This document shows positions 33,700-44,303 of a stretch of 64,000 nucleotides of DNA, one piece after another. A program made the translations under genes and the position numbers. Positions within the stretch are counted from its first letter, which is position 1; each line of letters begins with the position of its first letter. The notes under the pieces were generated by a model, which was not told the origin of the DNA, did not search any database, and saw only the letters and a list, made by a program, of their open reading frames with translations. Origin of the DNA: Plazaster borealis (lineage: Eukaryota > Echinodermata > Asteroidea > Forcipulatida > Labidiasteridae). The stretch covers positions 4,551,501 to 4,615,500 of the forward strand of contig CM037461.1 in NCBI GenBank assembly GCA_021014325.1, in the 5' to 3' direction.

Positions 33700-35080
33700 A
33701 AATTGTTTGGTATACATCAGGGAACACAAAAACACTTTCAAACTTTTGTTCCCAGAATTTGGTCACGGGACCTACAGGCTGGTCTCCTACTATTTGGCAA
33801 CATAAAGAGAGCACATGCTGCGTCGTTAGGAATGGATAGGTCGAAGTCCATGTAGATTTGGATGTCGTCAGCATATCGTCACCGACGCCACAAAGTAGCA
33901 CAGAGGTAGATACCAGTAAAAAGTAACAATCTGAGAAAACGGCGTTTAGAGTTGAATGCTTTTTAAAATATTAAGCTTTCCTTCAAAATTTCAGGGTATT
34001 TTCAACTTGTGTTCTTACAGTGGAGACTTGATGCATTGAACTTCATATATACGGTGCATTTTAATGTTTTTCGTCCTCAATTAGGTGACGATAAAGTAAG
34101 AAAGCTGCGTGCTACTTCGTGACTTCGAAAATTAACGAAAATGTCCCTTTTTCGTTTTCACGAAGAAGCACTGCCATGTATTACTATGCGTGTTTGTCGC
34201 CTAGATAATCTAGGTCACGCGCGCGCTACACACAATATTGCAGCGCTACTTCGTGAACAGTTTTTTTTTAACTTTTGAGGTGTGTGCGCGCCGTGTGTTT
34301 CATTGGTAAATTGAATCTCAGTGCTACTTCGTGGCGTCAAAAAATGTCAGGTTCTGTGCAAATTTGCAAACCCTCATTACCGTTATTAAAAAAAGTAAAG
34401 CTCATGAAGCGTTGAAACTTTATGAAATTGTAGGCCTGGGTTAACACTGTTTAAATATGTACAAAACTTAAATCTGAAAAAAAATGGTTTTGTACACTGC
34501 GTGCTACTTCGTAACGTCGGTGACGACATGTTGTGTTTAACGTTGTGCTGGCGAATAATATCACCCAAGGGCTCAAGTACATGGTGAAGGTAAGAAGACC
34601 AATATCGAGCCTTGTGGGACGCCCAAAGGGATGTGGATCACATCACAGTCAGCTCCCGAAATGGTAACATAACTCGTCCTGTCATGGAAGTAGGAGGTGG
34701 ACCACTTGGGGCGGTATTTTTGATGCAAAATTGATTTTGGAGACAACGCAGCGTTGTGCTATAATGTAGAGTGTCAAACGCACCAGACAAATCAAGCATA
34801 ACGAAAAAACATGAATTGTTTACTGTCCTGTACATTCATAATGTTAATTTGAACACTTAATATTGCTGTGTCGGTGCTGTGCATGGTTGGCTTTGTAGGC
34901 TGATTGTAGGGATCTGCAAGAGAGTACTTATTGATATGTTGTTTTAGTTGAGTGCAGACAACCCTTTGAATGGGCTTGGCTAGGGAACGAAGATTATACA
35001 CTGAGCGGTAGTTATGGAGTTCATCTTTGTCAAGTGAAGATGTCTTTCGGATCGGTGGGATCACAGTATGTGCCAACTTT
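33700..35080 (-). pseudogene. Non-LTR retrotransposon (CR1/L2-like) reverse transcriptase remnant, LINE-2
   Basis: The minus-strand frames read VIPPIRKTSSLDKDELHNYR and NLRSLAKPIQRVV (RT fingers), then HSTDTAILSVQINI, then FFVMLDLSGAFDTLHY (first catalytic Asp), then GVPQGSIL, then after the 33876-34526 insertion YADDIQIYMDFD (catalytic YADD box). Small frameshifts occur between blocks. The element is truncated at both ends and inactive. It lies in an intron of copy 2 in the same orientation as the gene. Confidence 0.85.
33876..34526. mobile_element. 651-bp MITE inserted in the RT of LINE-2
   Basis: The ends TCGTCACCGACG are perfect 12-bp inverted repeats that extend imperfectly through CCACAAAGTAGCAC / TTACGAAGTAGCAC. 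The subterminal motif GTGCTACTTCGTGAC or CGCTACTTCGTG recurs near 34108, 34236, 34320 and 34500. It splits the LINE reading frame directly before YADD. No coding sequence is present. Confidence 0.85.
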
Positions 35081-35599
35081 CAATAGGATTTGAAAATTAT
35101 AAATAACAAAAGTGCCGTCTAGAAAAACAAAGCCTAAGTAATTTTGATTAAAACAACTTGAAGAAAAGTAAGGGAAAAGGGAAAAAAAACAAATGTCGTT
35201 TTCAAATCCTAGGAAAGACAAGGACCTTTCTCTTCGGAAAAGGCAGAATAAAACACACAAACAAAGACTTTTGCAGAATTCTTTTAAAAACAAATACTCA
35301 CATTTGATATACATCTGTTTAGAAAAAACATTTTTTTGTGAAGGGATTGTGTTCACCAAAATGCATTGACGCTATTCACACCTAATAAACAATTGGTTGC
35401 GAAGACGTGAACAATGTTGGTTAACCTTAACTTCAATACGCAGGGTTAAACAATGTGGTCTGTGAACCTGCTAACCCAAAAATTGTAAAAACATTTATGA
35501 ACAGATCAAATGTCAGCTTAAAGAGCACTGTCTCTTACAGATTAAAAGGAAAGTACACATAATTTGCCTGTATACAGCAACAGCAATAATAAATCTTAC

Positions 35600-35671
35600 A
35601 CTTCAGTTAAGTCGGTGCAGTTTCTAAATGTATCCGTTCGAATAACTTCCAACTCGTTGCTTTCGAAATAT
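35600..35671 (-). CDS. LRR exon, copy 2 (duplicate, downstream)
   Basis: A 72-nt exon, phase 2-2, with acceptor TTTTTCACCAG preceded by a T tract and donor GTAAGATTT. It encodes YFESNELEVIRTDTFRNC and then TDLTEV. It is identical in exon sequence to 36082-36011 as far as I can see. Its 3' phase fits exon 31392. Confidence 0.8.
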
Positions 35672-36010
35672 CTGGTGAAAAAAAAAACATAATGCAACAA
35701 CATAATAACTGCGTCAAATGCGTGTTATACGCGTGCGTGTTTTTTTTGTGAAGGGATTGTGTTCACCAAAATGCATTGAACGCTATTCACACCTAATAAA
35801 CAATTGGTTGCGAAGACGTGAACAATGTTGGTTAACCTTAACTTCAATACGCAGGGTTAAACAATGTGGTCTGTGAACCTGCTAGCCCAAAAATTGTAAA
35901 AACATTTATAAACAGATCAAATGTCAGCTTAAAGAGCACTGTCTCTTACAGATTAAAAGGAAAGTACACATAATTTGCCTGTATACAGCAACAGCAATAA
36001 TAAATCTTAC

Positions 36011-36082
36011 ACTTCAGTTAAGTCGGTGCAGTTTCTAAATGTATCCGTTCGAATAACTTCCAACTCGTTGCTTTCGAAATAT
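36011..36082 (-). CDS. LRR exon, copy 2 (duplicate, upstream)
   Basis: The same 72-nt LRR exon as at 35671-35600, with the same splice sites, 411 bp upstream on the minus strand. Joining both copies in series keeps the frame, because each adds exactly 24 codons. Confidence 0.8.
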
Positions 36083-37158
36083 CTGGTGAAAAAAAACATA
36101 ATGCAACAACATAATAACTGCGTCAAATGCGTGTTATACGCGTGCGTATCTGCTATTGGAAGCCACTATTAAATTTTGCCTTTTCCGGCTCCCCTGTATA
36201 TCGCCACCGTGTTCACGAAGATCCACTTATGTCCAAACGCTAGATTGAGATTTATATTGTTCACTGTGCTTGGCTTAAAGCTGCAAAATCTGCAAAACTA
36301 AAGCAATGGTTTTCAATTAGCCTACCTCTCATATAATTCTGTATGAGTTTAACCTATCCAAAGACTAACTAATTTCTTAAAGTATTTTGGCTAATTGCCT
36401 TAGTAATTAGTCAAAGAAACGTGTCCCTTTGTGAAACCTAAAAGAGTGAGTTGACCTACTTAACCACCCAACTGGTTAACGCAATGTACCAGCAGCGTTA
36501 CACGTTGTAGCAAGTGGCTATAAATCCCTTGCATATCACGTTACATTCTCAAACGATCATTTGACGATAGATGTTCTTGGTGCGTGATGACGTGCGCGCG
36601 CCCCAGCACATCAGAGTTATTCAAGGCGTCAATACGTTTGTGGGTAATATTAGGGGGAAATTACATTGGTTTGGCAATGCCTTTGAATTACGTCACACAT
36701 ACGAACAGGGCCGCTCACCAGAGTGGAAAGCAGCCCATGTGAACTGGGTCAATCATTTCAACAACAAACGAGATAATAAAGTACTTGAACACCGTGAACA
36801 AAACTGTTTAAAGGTAGCGTATACCTTTGGTAATTACTCCACAAATGTATGACCACAAACAACCTACTTTGTAAGAAGCACTGTAGCTGTTAACAACGTT
36901 TTTCCATGATTGTGTTTTCCAATTACGGATTATTCTTCCTGTGTGCATAACCACTCCAGTTTTTTTTGGAAATATCTCAAAGACACCACCACCTTTTGAA
37001 ATGGTTTGATGGTGTAGATGTACATTTATATCGGATTGAAACAATCGAATGGTTAAAAAAAAAAAAAAAAAAAAAAAAGTATACTTTTCCTTTAACGAGA
37101 AAGGAAAATTCAGTATTTTTGTCGGAAAACAATTTACAAATAATGTATAAAAACTTAC

Positions 37159-37227
37159 ACTTTCTGTAAGTTATACCCAGTTGCCATCATCATTCTAATA
37201 TCTTGCAACTGGTTGTCTCTAGCGAAC
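37159..37227 (-). CDS. LRR exon, copy 2
   Basis: A 69-nt exon, phase 2-2, with acceptor GGTCACAG and donor GTAAGTTT. It encodes FARDNQLQDIRMMMATGYNL, one leucine-rich repeat. The preceding exon (39527-39456) supplies CT and this one G, giving the Leu that starts the repeat. Confidence 0.75.
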
Positions 37228-38099
37228 CTGTGACCAAAACAATGTTACAAAGTGAAAACTAACTCGGTCGTAAAACAGCCAAAATAATTTGATGTTGTCC
37301 TCATTTACAATCTTCCGAAAATTTGCTCATTTTATTATAATTAATATTACAAACATCGTCACAGTTTTCAAGTTTTTCTGTGGCGGATTTAGTAATGGGC
37401 CAGCCGCGTTACCAGTGGTGTGCGTTCTCGCCGCGCCATGTTTTCTCAGAATACTTTTGTCGATTACTAACCCCTGGAAGTGTGGGTTTGAAGGATATTA
37501 ACAATACCTTGGATGTTTTAATTAGTACTGTGGTTGATCCATACCGTGTTATAAACGTACGTTAAGCGCGTTATCAACAAATGCATCTAACCTTAGAGCA
37601 ACCAACCCCTTTCCCAGGATTGATAGCCATTTTTCCCGGCACTTAATGCCGACTACAACAATCTTCGAATGACAAATACATATGTTTTCAAATTGTTGTA
37701 TGTGAATACAATTACAAATACAAAGCTTCTGAAAGTTTTTAGATTGCACCAGAAAGCATCTAATGTTTAGACATTGTTTCGGGACCCTAGATCCCCCTAT
37801 CCGTAATCAGCTAACAGCAGAATTGGTGTTTTATTGTTTTCAACTTAAAAAAAACCTTAAATTTTGCATGACTTTTTTGAAAACCTTGGATCCGCCCCTG
37901 TCTATGACTTTATTAGCCACACCTATTTTTATCAATAAGAATAACAACACGACATACATGTATAAATATAAACATATTCAACTTCGAGACTAAAAGGGAT
38001 GGTGGTACGGCAAAAGGCTTTGCAATTAGATTGCTTGATAAGTCCCTGAAATTAAAAACGAGGAAAATATACAGCAATCAGCTTAAAACACCGTTAAAC

Positions 38100-39140
38100 A
38101 CTACTCAGCAGCATACCAGTAAGCGATATTCGAAGTGTGCACCTGGGAACAAAAAAGGTCCACACAATGTAGGGAATTTAAACACTATGTGGACTTACAA
38201 ATGTCCGCACACACAGCTTTGTTTTGCATACAGTCTGTGGCGTTCCTTTGTTTTGTGCACTGAAAACAAAAACACTGTAACAAACACCGGGCAAGCACTG
38301 AATACAAAGTGTGGGCCATATAACAAACGAGATCCACACAAGGCGGAGTTTTGAAACAATATGTGTACTTACACACCTAAGTCCACATAGTGTTCCGACT
38401 CCCTACAGTGTGTGGACCTCTTTTGTCCCAGGTCCAAACTTCTTATGTAACGCTTAAACGTTGTATTTGTTGTTTGTTTTTGTTTTGTTCACTGTTGTAT
38501 AATATGTTTTTTCTTTAGTGCACTTAACACAGAAATGTCCACAGAGTGTATTTACACTTGTGTGTTTTAAGGCTACATAAGTGTGGACCTGAGAACAACA
38601 GAGGTACACATATGATGGGGCTTAAACCACTATATGAACTTAATATGTGTGTGTGATCATGTCTACGCATTCAAACCGAGGATCTTAACAACAGGGATCC
38701 GGGAAAATGACATATCGGGGACAGTCCTTGGTTTTTTTCGTGTACAAAACCGATGGGAACGTCCAAACTATGGGATGTCCTATTGTTTACACCATTTTCA
38801 AACATGAGTGTGCAAGTTTGTATACACATTCAAACTGGGGACCTATAACACAAGAGGACAACGGGGTCCCCGGTTCGGTAAAGGTCCCCAGATGGAAAGT
38901 GTGTACAAAACCAATGGGAGCTGTTGCCAAAAAGTCAACGTACAAACAAAAGAGGGACATAATAGGAGGTCCCCGAGTACAGGTGTTTACACACTTGTGT
39001 TTGTGTGTGTTGTGTTGTGTTTTGCTGGGTAGGTATCCACATACAAACCGTGGACCTTATACAAAAGGGGTAATGGGTCCACGGCTGTTATTACAGTGGA
39101 AAACGTTGTGGTCCACGGTTGCTATCACAAAGAGTTGAAC
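38100..39140. repeat. Block of GTGTGGACCT...AGGTCCACAC repeats
   Basis: Repeated short segments with AACAAAAGAGGTCCACAC and their inverses are spread over 1 kb. The module around 38668-38780 (AACCGAGGATCTTAACAAC, then GGGATCCGGG, then a TTTCGTGTACAAAACCGATG segment) recurs at 44313-44400. Frames through it are repeat artefacts. Confidence 0.6.
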
Positions 39141-39455
39141 AGAGGGGGTGTCCAACGATTGTCGGTGTTTACATACATGTGTCAAAAAAACACAAACTTT
39201 TAGGGTCAAAGCGTTGGAAAATAAACATTTATATTTGCATTTATACCGTAGCATAGGCCATTATGTTTAGTAAGCAGTTTACAGCATTTATGCTAACAAT
39301 TTTGTTTAGGTTACCATTCAAAAACCGTTCAGTTCAATGCTCATTATTTTGCTAAGCAGAATGTTCTGCTTGATATTTTCATGAATTTCCGCCCTTGTAC
39401 CTCTCTGTAAACTTGCCTACGATTATGTTAATATTACGTCAGATTCAATACTTAC

Positions 39456-39527
39456 AGGGAAATGAGTCGATAAAACTGTAAAAAACAATTTTCGGGTATC
39501 TCTCGCAAGACATTCCCACCAAGATCT
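39456..39527 (-). CDS. LRR exon, copy 2
   Basis: A 72-nt exon, phase 2-2, with acceptor TTGTCTAACAG and donor GTAAGTATT. It encodes DLGGNVLREIPENCF and then LQFYRLISL, a canonical LRR. It fits directly after the NDTAKL end of the first exon, reproducing the usual LRRNT-to-LRR1 junction. Confidence 0.8.
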
Positions 39528-39539
39528 CTGTTAGACAAG

Positions 39540-40160
39540 TAATACACAACAATAACAAATAACTGACGGGTGTCATATCAAAGAAGACATGGACAATAGT
39601 AGGTTTTGTACCTACACTGTTAACATTCCCGAGTCAGAACTGTTCCGGATTGGGTGTCCCCTGAGCTTCATCATTTTATGGCTCAGCATGGTTCTGAATC
39701 CGTTTCAAAATAACCCCGGAAAGTTGTTAAACTGACACAAAATTTGGATTAAAACCCATCTGTAAACCAGTCTTAGGGATCATACTGACCCGGAGGTGGG
39801 TCAGGTGCCCAGGGACCAGGAGTCAGGGTCAATTGTGTCCCGGCAATGTTTAGAGTGTGTGACCTCTGGGGTTTGCGTACATTTCCCACGAAGATTTTGG
39901 TTGTCTCCCATCAATATTACTAACAATACACATAACTTTGACTTGGATTTTTCGTCCGTTTCATACAGTTTATGGTATTAATGCACTGATGCCGTGACAA
40001 AAGATGAGTCGGGCTCCATGGGAACCGTAATTCCAGTCAATTTTGAACCGAGAGTTTTTGGAGTTCACCAATAAACAGACTGACCGGGTTATATATAGAG
40101 GTGAACAAATAACACTTACGTTGGTTTTCAACCTTTGACCAACTAAACTATCAAGTCCTA
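39540..40160. other. Intron of copy 2, no feature seen
   Basis: No exon or repeat pair was recognised. The short frame at 39796-39981 has no recognisable product. Confidence 0.4.
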
Positions 40161-40172
40161 AACTTTAGACTA

Positions 40173-40245
40173 CCGACATTTAGCTTAGTTAGCAGAGCAC
40201 CTGGTATGAATCCCGCATGTAACAGGTTCAAATCCCATTCTAGGC
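40173..40245 (+). repeat. tRNA-like sequence, probably a tRNA pseudogene or SINE head
   Basis: A plausible A box (TAGCTTAGTTAGC, 40181-40193) and a B box (GGTTCAAATCC, 40225-40235) lie at tRNA spacing. The acceptor, anticodon and T stems do not pair properly, so it is not a functional tRNA. Confidence 0.45.
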
Positions 40246-40701
40246 AAATTGTCTTTGTTCACCAACAACGTTGAATTATAAACGTCATTTTTATTCGAAA
40301 CTGAAGAAAAAAATTATTACATGTTGCAACCAGTCATGTTATGCCTTTGCACCTATCTATTTAATATTTTCGTGTACAGTTTGCAATAATTTCTAAAAGT
40401 CTCTATACAGAGTCATTTAACCGCAACGATAAAGAGGCAGAATGATCAGCAGCACATTAACATATGTTTATTTTAAAAAAAACAAGGCTTTATTTCATAG
40501 TGATAAGCTTTTCATGAACTATACATCTAGTATTGGGTTATGCAGTGTAAATAAAACTAAACAAAGTTTTTCAACCACCTCGTCCCCAGATAAATAAGTA
40601 TACTCACTGCTTTATGATTAAAGCTAAACAAGACAAAGACGCGGCGTAAACACAAGTGGGGGGGAACAAACTTCGCCACTTAGTTTCCGGGTGAAATAAG
40701 G

Positions 40702-40827
40702 GCCTTTTCGAAACCACGGCTCCGGCTCCGTCAAATGTTCTGAAATTGTGTGCTTTAGGTGCGGGACTTCTAATATGAGGACGGAGCCTGAGCCGGAGCC
40801 CAATCCCGTGCCGAGATTTCGAAAAGG
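40702..40827. repeat. Imperfect palindrome with CCTTTTCGAAA ends and GGCTCCG core
   Basis: The left CCTTTTCGAAACCACGGC plus TCCGGCTCCGTC pairs with the right GACGGAGCCTGAGCC plus GAGATTTCGAAAAGG across about 45 bp. It is a small foldback element. The overlapping open frames on both strands arise from the symmetry. Confidence 0.65.
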
Positions 40828-41339
40828 GTCCGGTATCATAGAGACGCACGGTACAATAAGTCAATCACATGCGTGTAGTTATTATACTGTAGCTAGAATG
40901 GCACTCTTCCATGTCGCAACATTGGCAACTCTTTAGGGGAAACCCCCGTCAAAGCGAATCATGGTAATGTCATTGTGCAAATTGTCCATTGTGCCACCTT
41001 ATACTAAAGAAAACAATCCGGGGAAATCTTGATCCGTATAAGGCATACACGTCTCCCCCAAACAGTATTTTCTTTTGTTTAGTTCTGAAAACAAACCGCT
41101 GTGCTGGTACTATGCATCACTAGCAGCGTTCCAGAGGTACAAAAGGTCAATTCATCACCATGGTTGCATGGACTCTTTGAGTAGGGGGGTGGTGGTTTAT
41201 TTTTCCGAAATTGTACACATATAACAAAACGTAAGTTTTACTTTCTCTATAATTTTTGTTGTTCTAATGGCTTTGCTCAAAAATTCCCTACAGTTTTGAC
41301 ATTTATGTATTTCTTTTGATGGGGTGTTTGTTTGTTTTT

Positions 41340-41600
41340 TTCGTTTATGTTGGTCTGTTGTTGTTGTTGCTGTTGTTGGTGTTTTTGTCGTTGTTTGTAT
41401 TACTGTTATTGATGTTCTTGTTGTTGTTGTTGTTGTTGTTGTTGATGCTGTTGCTGTTGTTGTTGTTGCTGATGTTGTTATGGTGTTGCTGTTGTTGTTA
41501 TTGGTATTGTTATTGTTATTGTTGTTGTTTGTTTGTTTGTTTGTTTGTCTGTTGCTTGCTGTTTGTTTGTATTTTGTTTGTTGTTTGATGTTTGTTATTT
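41340..41600. repeat. Compound (TGT/TTG)n and (TTTG)n microsatellite
   Basis: About 260 bp of GTT/GCT trinucleotides grading into GTTT repeats, in the first visible intron of copy 2. Leu- and Val-rich frames here are artefacts. Confidence 0.9.
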
Positions 41601-42278
41601 GGTGTTTGTTTGGGGGATTAAGCTGCCCCTCGCCCCTTGGTCGACAAGGCTGTTGTAATGATACTTATGGTATCACACACATTGGAAATGGAATGTTTGT
41701 ATATGGTTGGGGTGGCTGAGGCAGTAAAACGTCTTCAAGGTGAAAACATGAATAGGCCTACGTGGTGAACAAATCTGAAATCCAACATTGAAAGTCTGGG
41801 CAATGTATGCATACAAACGGGTATTTTCTAGGATTTTGCCTATTTTGGGAAATTTTACGTAGTGTTGATGGAAATTGTTAAAATTACGACATTAATAAAA
41901 AGGCTGGAAGCAATAAAATGTTTGTTTTATTTGTTTTTCCTTGATAACAATTGTTGCCGTATTATTATTATTTGTTTATTTTTGTTATTTAAACCAATAT
42001 TTGTTTACAGGTAAGTTTACAACAATTGGAATGTTATTTTACGGACAACTATTTTTGGCATAATAATACAAAATTTATTTTAACATAGTTCCGTAAAAAA
42101 GTACGTTTGGGCGATTAATTGTTATTTGTTTGTCCTTTCGGATTTGAGGTCTCAAAAGGCTAAAACGTCCACCTGAAGCATAAATAGGGGAACATAACAA
42201 CAACAAAATACTAAACCCAATACTATCTACAACAACAATCATTACATCTAAACACATCACAACAAAACAAATACTTAG

Positions 42279-42483
42279 AGTTTTGCTGTGTCATTAGGTA
42301 TGCCGATTGGTAGCTCAGTCAGACCTTTATTTTGCAGTTAACTATCAATCGCTGACTATCGCATTGGCACACCTCACACGCTTCTTCCGTAGTCGCGGCT
42401 CCGACTCGTCCAATGATTAGTACACATGCAATCACACCTAAACCACATGGTCGAAAGCCGCCTTTAAATCCAAGGTTGGCCAT
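42279..42483 (-). pseudogene. First exon of copy 2: signal peptide and LRR N-terminal cap, damaged
   Basis: From the ATG at 42483 it reads MANLGFKGGFRPCGLGVIAC, a hydrophobic signal sequence, then EACEVCQCDSQRLIVNC, a textbook LRRNT cysteine pattern. After that Cys one nucleotide is missing in an A run (about 42323-42333), so the frame reaches a stop. In the correct frame GLTELPIGIPNDTAKL follows. The exon should end after CT at 42279, but the donor dinucleotide is CT instead of GT within CTAAGTA. Both defects suggest that the copy cannot make protein from this start. Homologous exons of copies 1 and 3 would lie outside the window. Confidence 0.75.
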
Positions 42484-43190
42484 GTTTTCAAAAGCAACCT
42501 CCTTTACCCAATTAAATAAGTCAGCCCTATTTGTGGAGACCTCTCGCGTTAGTCCGATCTGTGGACTATACAATAAGCTGTGTAGATAAACTGTTACAAT
42601 TATGCGGATAAATATTTTCTGTAAAATCGATTCCAACGTTCTGCAACCAATGTTCTGATCGTAATGATCGAACCTTTAAATTCGAGTTTATGTAACCATA
42701 AGACTGCATCACTTGTGTGCTGCGCAGTAGATCCCCTCTGTCAACAACTCTACGTTCTTTCCAAAAGAGACGTGTGTTCTGTACAGAAAAAAACAATGTC
42801 ATCATCCCGTGGGTCTACATGTAGGCCTACATTGAACTGCACATAACAAAAGATCACTCGTTTGGCTTGGACTTGGTTTTTCCGTAAATATTACCCAATT
42901 GTTTCATATTGTAAATGGAGCCCCCTTCCTTCATAACTTTGTGTATAACCTTGCATGCTGAAAGCTAGTTTGTATCAGAGGTGAACAAATGTTATTTCCT
43001 GCTTAGACAAACCATTGGTAATAGCTTAAATTTAGAAAAGTGATTGCTATGGGTTGGGGTTGTTAAAAGCTTCGTTCCCTACATACTGTTTGAGTAGTTT
43101 TAATGTTTGCAAAGCATTTGTTTAAGGTGGGACGTTTTAACATTTTAAGAAGTAACTAAAAGAAAATAGTAAACTTGTGTAACAACTCTT
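42484..43190. other. Upstream of copy 2, no clear promoter
   Basis: It could contain the 5' UTR and promoter of copy 2. The minus-strand frame extends 51 codons upstream of the chosen ATG without a signal peptide-like start. No TATA box or repeat was recognised with confidence. Confidence 0.35.
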
Positions 43191-43404
43191 TTGTGGGAGT
43201 GCTGGCTCTGAAAAGAGCCGGTGGGGTCTCGACGTTTCGAACAGTATACTCTACTCGTCTTCATTAGAATGCTGAACTACTGGTGGTGATGCAGCTTAAG
43301 TAGTGCTTGAGGGATGAACATTTGGGCGGGAAGGATTCAAGTTGTTCTTGATCGGTGAAGCTTGTGAGTTGGCTGCTGGCTGGATGTGTGTGCGCTGGAG
43401 TGCC
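43191..43404. repeat. Retroelement-terminus-like sequence with GACGTTTCGAAC
   Basis: GGGGTCTCGACGTTTCGAAC followed by a TATACTCTACTCGTCTTCATT stretch resembles the conserved ends of Penelope-like and related elements. A similar stretch inverted lies at about 12395-12440 (CCGAAGAC...GATCGAAACGTC). The assignment is weak. Confidence 0.35.
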
Positions 43405-44266
43405 ACTTTTCACGTTCCGCAATAATCAGACCTCTTTATAAATGACAGTATTTTTGACTGCATGGTGGCGCTTCCAATAGCAAATATCCCTGCATCAAAG
43501 CTACACAGATTTATCTTATTTTGACTGGCTGTGTGTTGTTTTTCTCTGCAGCGTTTGACAACTAAATGATAAAACACGCCCTCACAAGGTCAACCACACT
43601 GCGATGAAACAGTAAGAACCGTCTAGTGGCCACATACCATCCATGCGTGGCAGTTCAAGTCTTCAAGTTTCTTATACAATGTTATTAACCCCCACAAAGA
43701 AACAACAAATAAAAAAAGGGCAGCAACAAACCAACACAATTTTTGAAAAATACTTTCAAATAACAAGGTTTGAACAGTGTTCCATTCAAACGCATTATGG
43801 TGTTGTGCCTATAGGGATGAATCCCAAACTTTGTTATTTTTCCTCATGCCGTTTTCATAGGATATTTGCTCAACCCCGTGTGTTTCCCCCGTTTGGGAAC
43901 ATTAACATGGGCTAAGATAAATTAAATCAACAGAGGGTGCTATCAAACGAAATGTATACACGATTTGCCGTATGAGGAACAACATTTCCTGCCACACTGG
44001 TGTCTTAGGGGAAATGTTGTCCCCCACAGCAAATTGTGTCGACTGTTTTTCTGGTACAGCGCCCTCTTTTGACCAAACTACCTTTAGTCATGTTAGTTCA
44101 CCGCATGGGTGACACCAGTGTGTCCCCGATGACACCAGTGTGTGTGAGCATGTCTATCCATTCGTCCTCGCTTCGTTTTCGTGTACAAACCCAATGGGGA
44201 CGTCGCTAAAACAAACTATGTCCACACAATGGGAGAACAAAGAGAAGTCCTCGGTAAGCGGGATTT

Positions 44267-44303
<37 letters not shown>

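Larger units (their letters stand above)
35332..36148. repeat. Recent 411-bp direct tandem duplication carrying an LRR exon
   Basis: The unit from GTGAAGGGATTGTGTTCACC (35339) to GCGTGCGT repeats with a 410-411 bp period and only a handful of differences (one inserted A, two substitutions, poly-A length). Each unit contains a complete 72-nt LRR exon with both splice sites, so the transcript of copy 2 would gain one leucine-rich repeat in frame. Confidence 0.95.
28699..42483 (-). pseudogene. Gene copy 2: truncated paralogue of the LRR / GCC2-GCC3 / membrane protein
   Basis: The minus-strand exons in order are 42483-42279 (signal peptide and LRRNT), 39527-39456, 37227-37159, 36082-36011, 35671-35600, 31392-31315 (LRRs) and 28967-28699 (last exon). 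The internal LRR exons are all phase 2-2 and read through without stops. Missing are the counterparts of the copy 1 exons from 2147 to 14730, so the later LRRs, the cysteine-rich module and nearly all membrane segments are absent. The remaining last exon needs phase 1 but would follow a phase 2 exon. The first exon has a frameshift and no GT donor. I call it a pseudogene, although a short secreted LRR product from the intact internal exons cannot be excluded. Confidence 0.8.

Noticed and set aside
36571..36852. 93-codon frame starting MFLVRDDVRAPQH
   Set aside because: No recognised domain or splice context. The end runs into a dispersed repeat (GTAGCGTATACCTTTGG). It may be chance; not listed as a gene.
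38707..39138. 143-codon protein
   Set aside because: It lies wholly in a block of GTGGACC-type repeats with no domain.
40173..40245. Functional tRNA gene
   Set aside because: A and B boxes are present but the acceptor, anticodon and T stems do not pair.
41316..41719. Leu- or Val-rich membrane-like proteins
   Set aside because: They come from a GTT/GCT microsatellite; hydrophobicity is a by-product.
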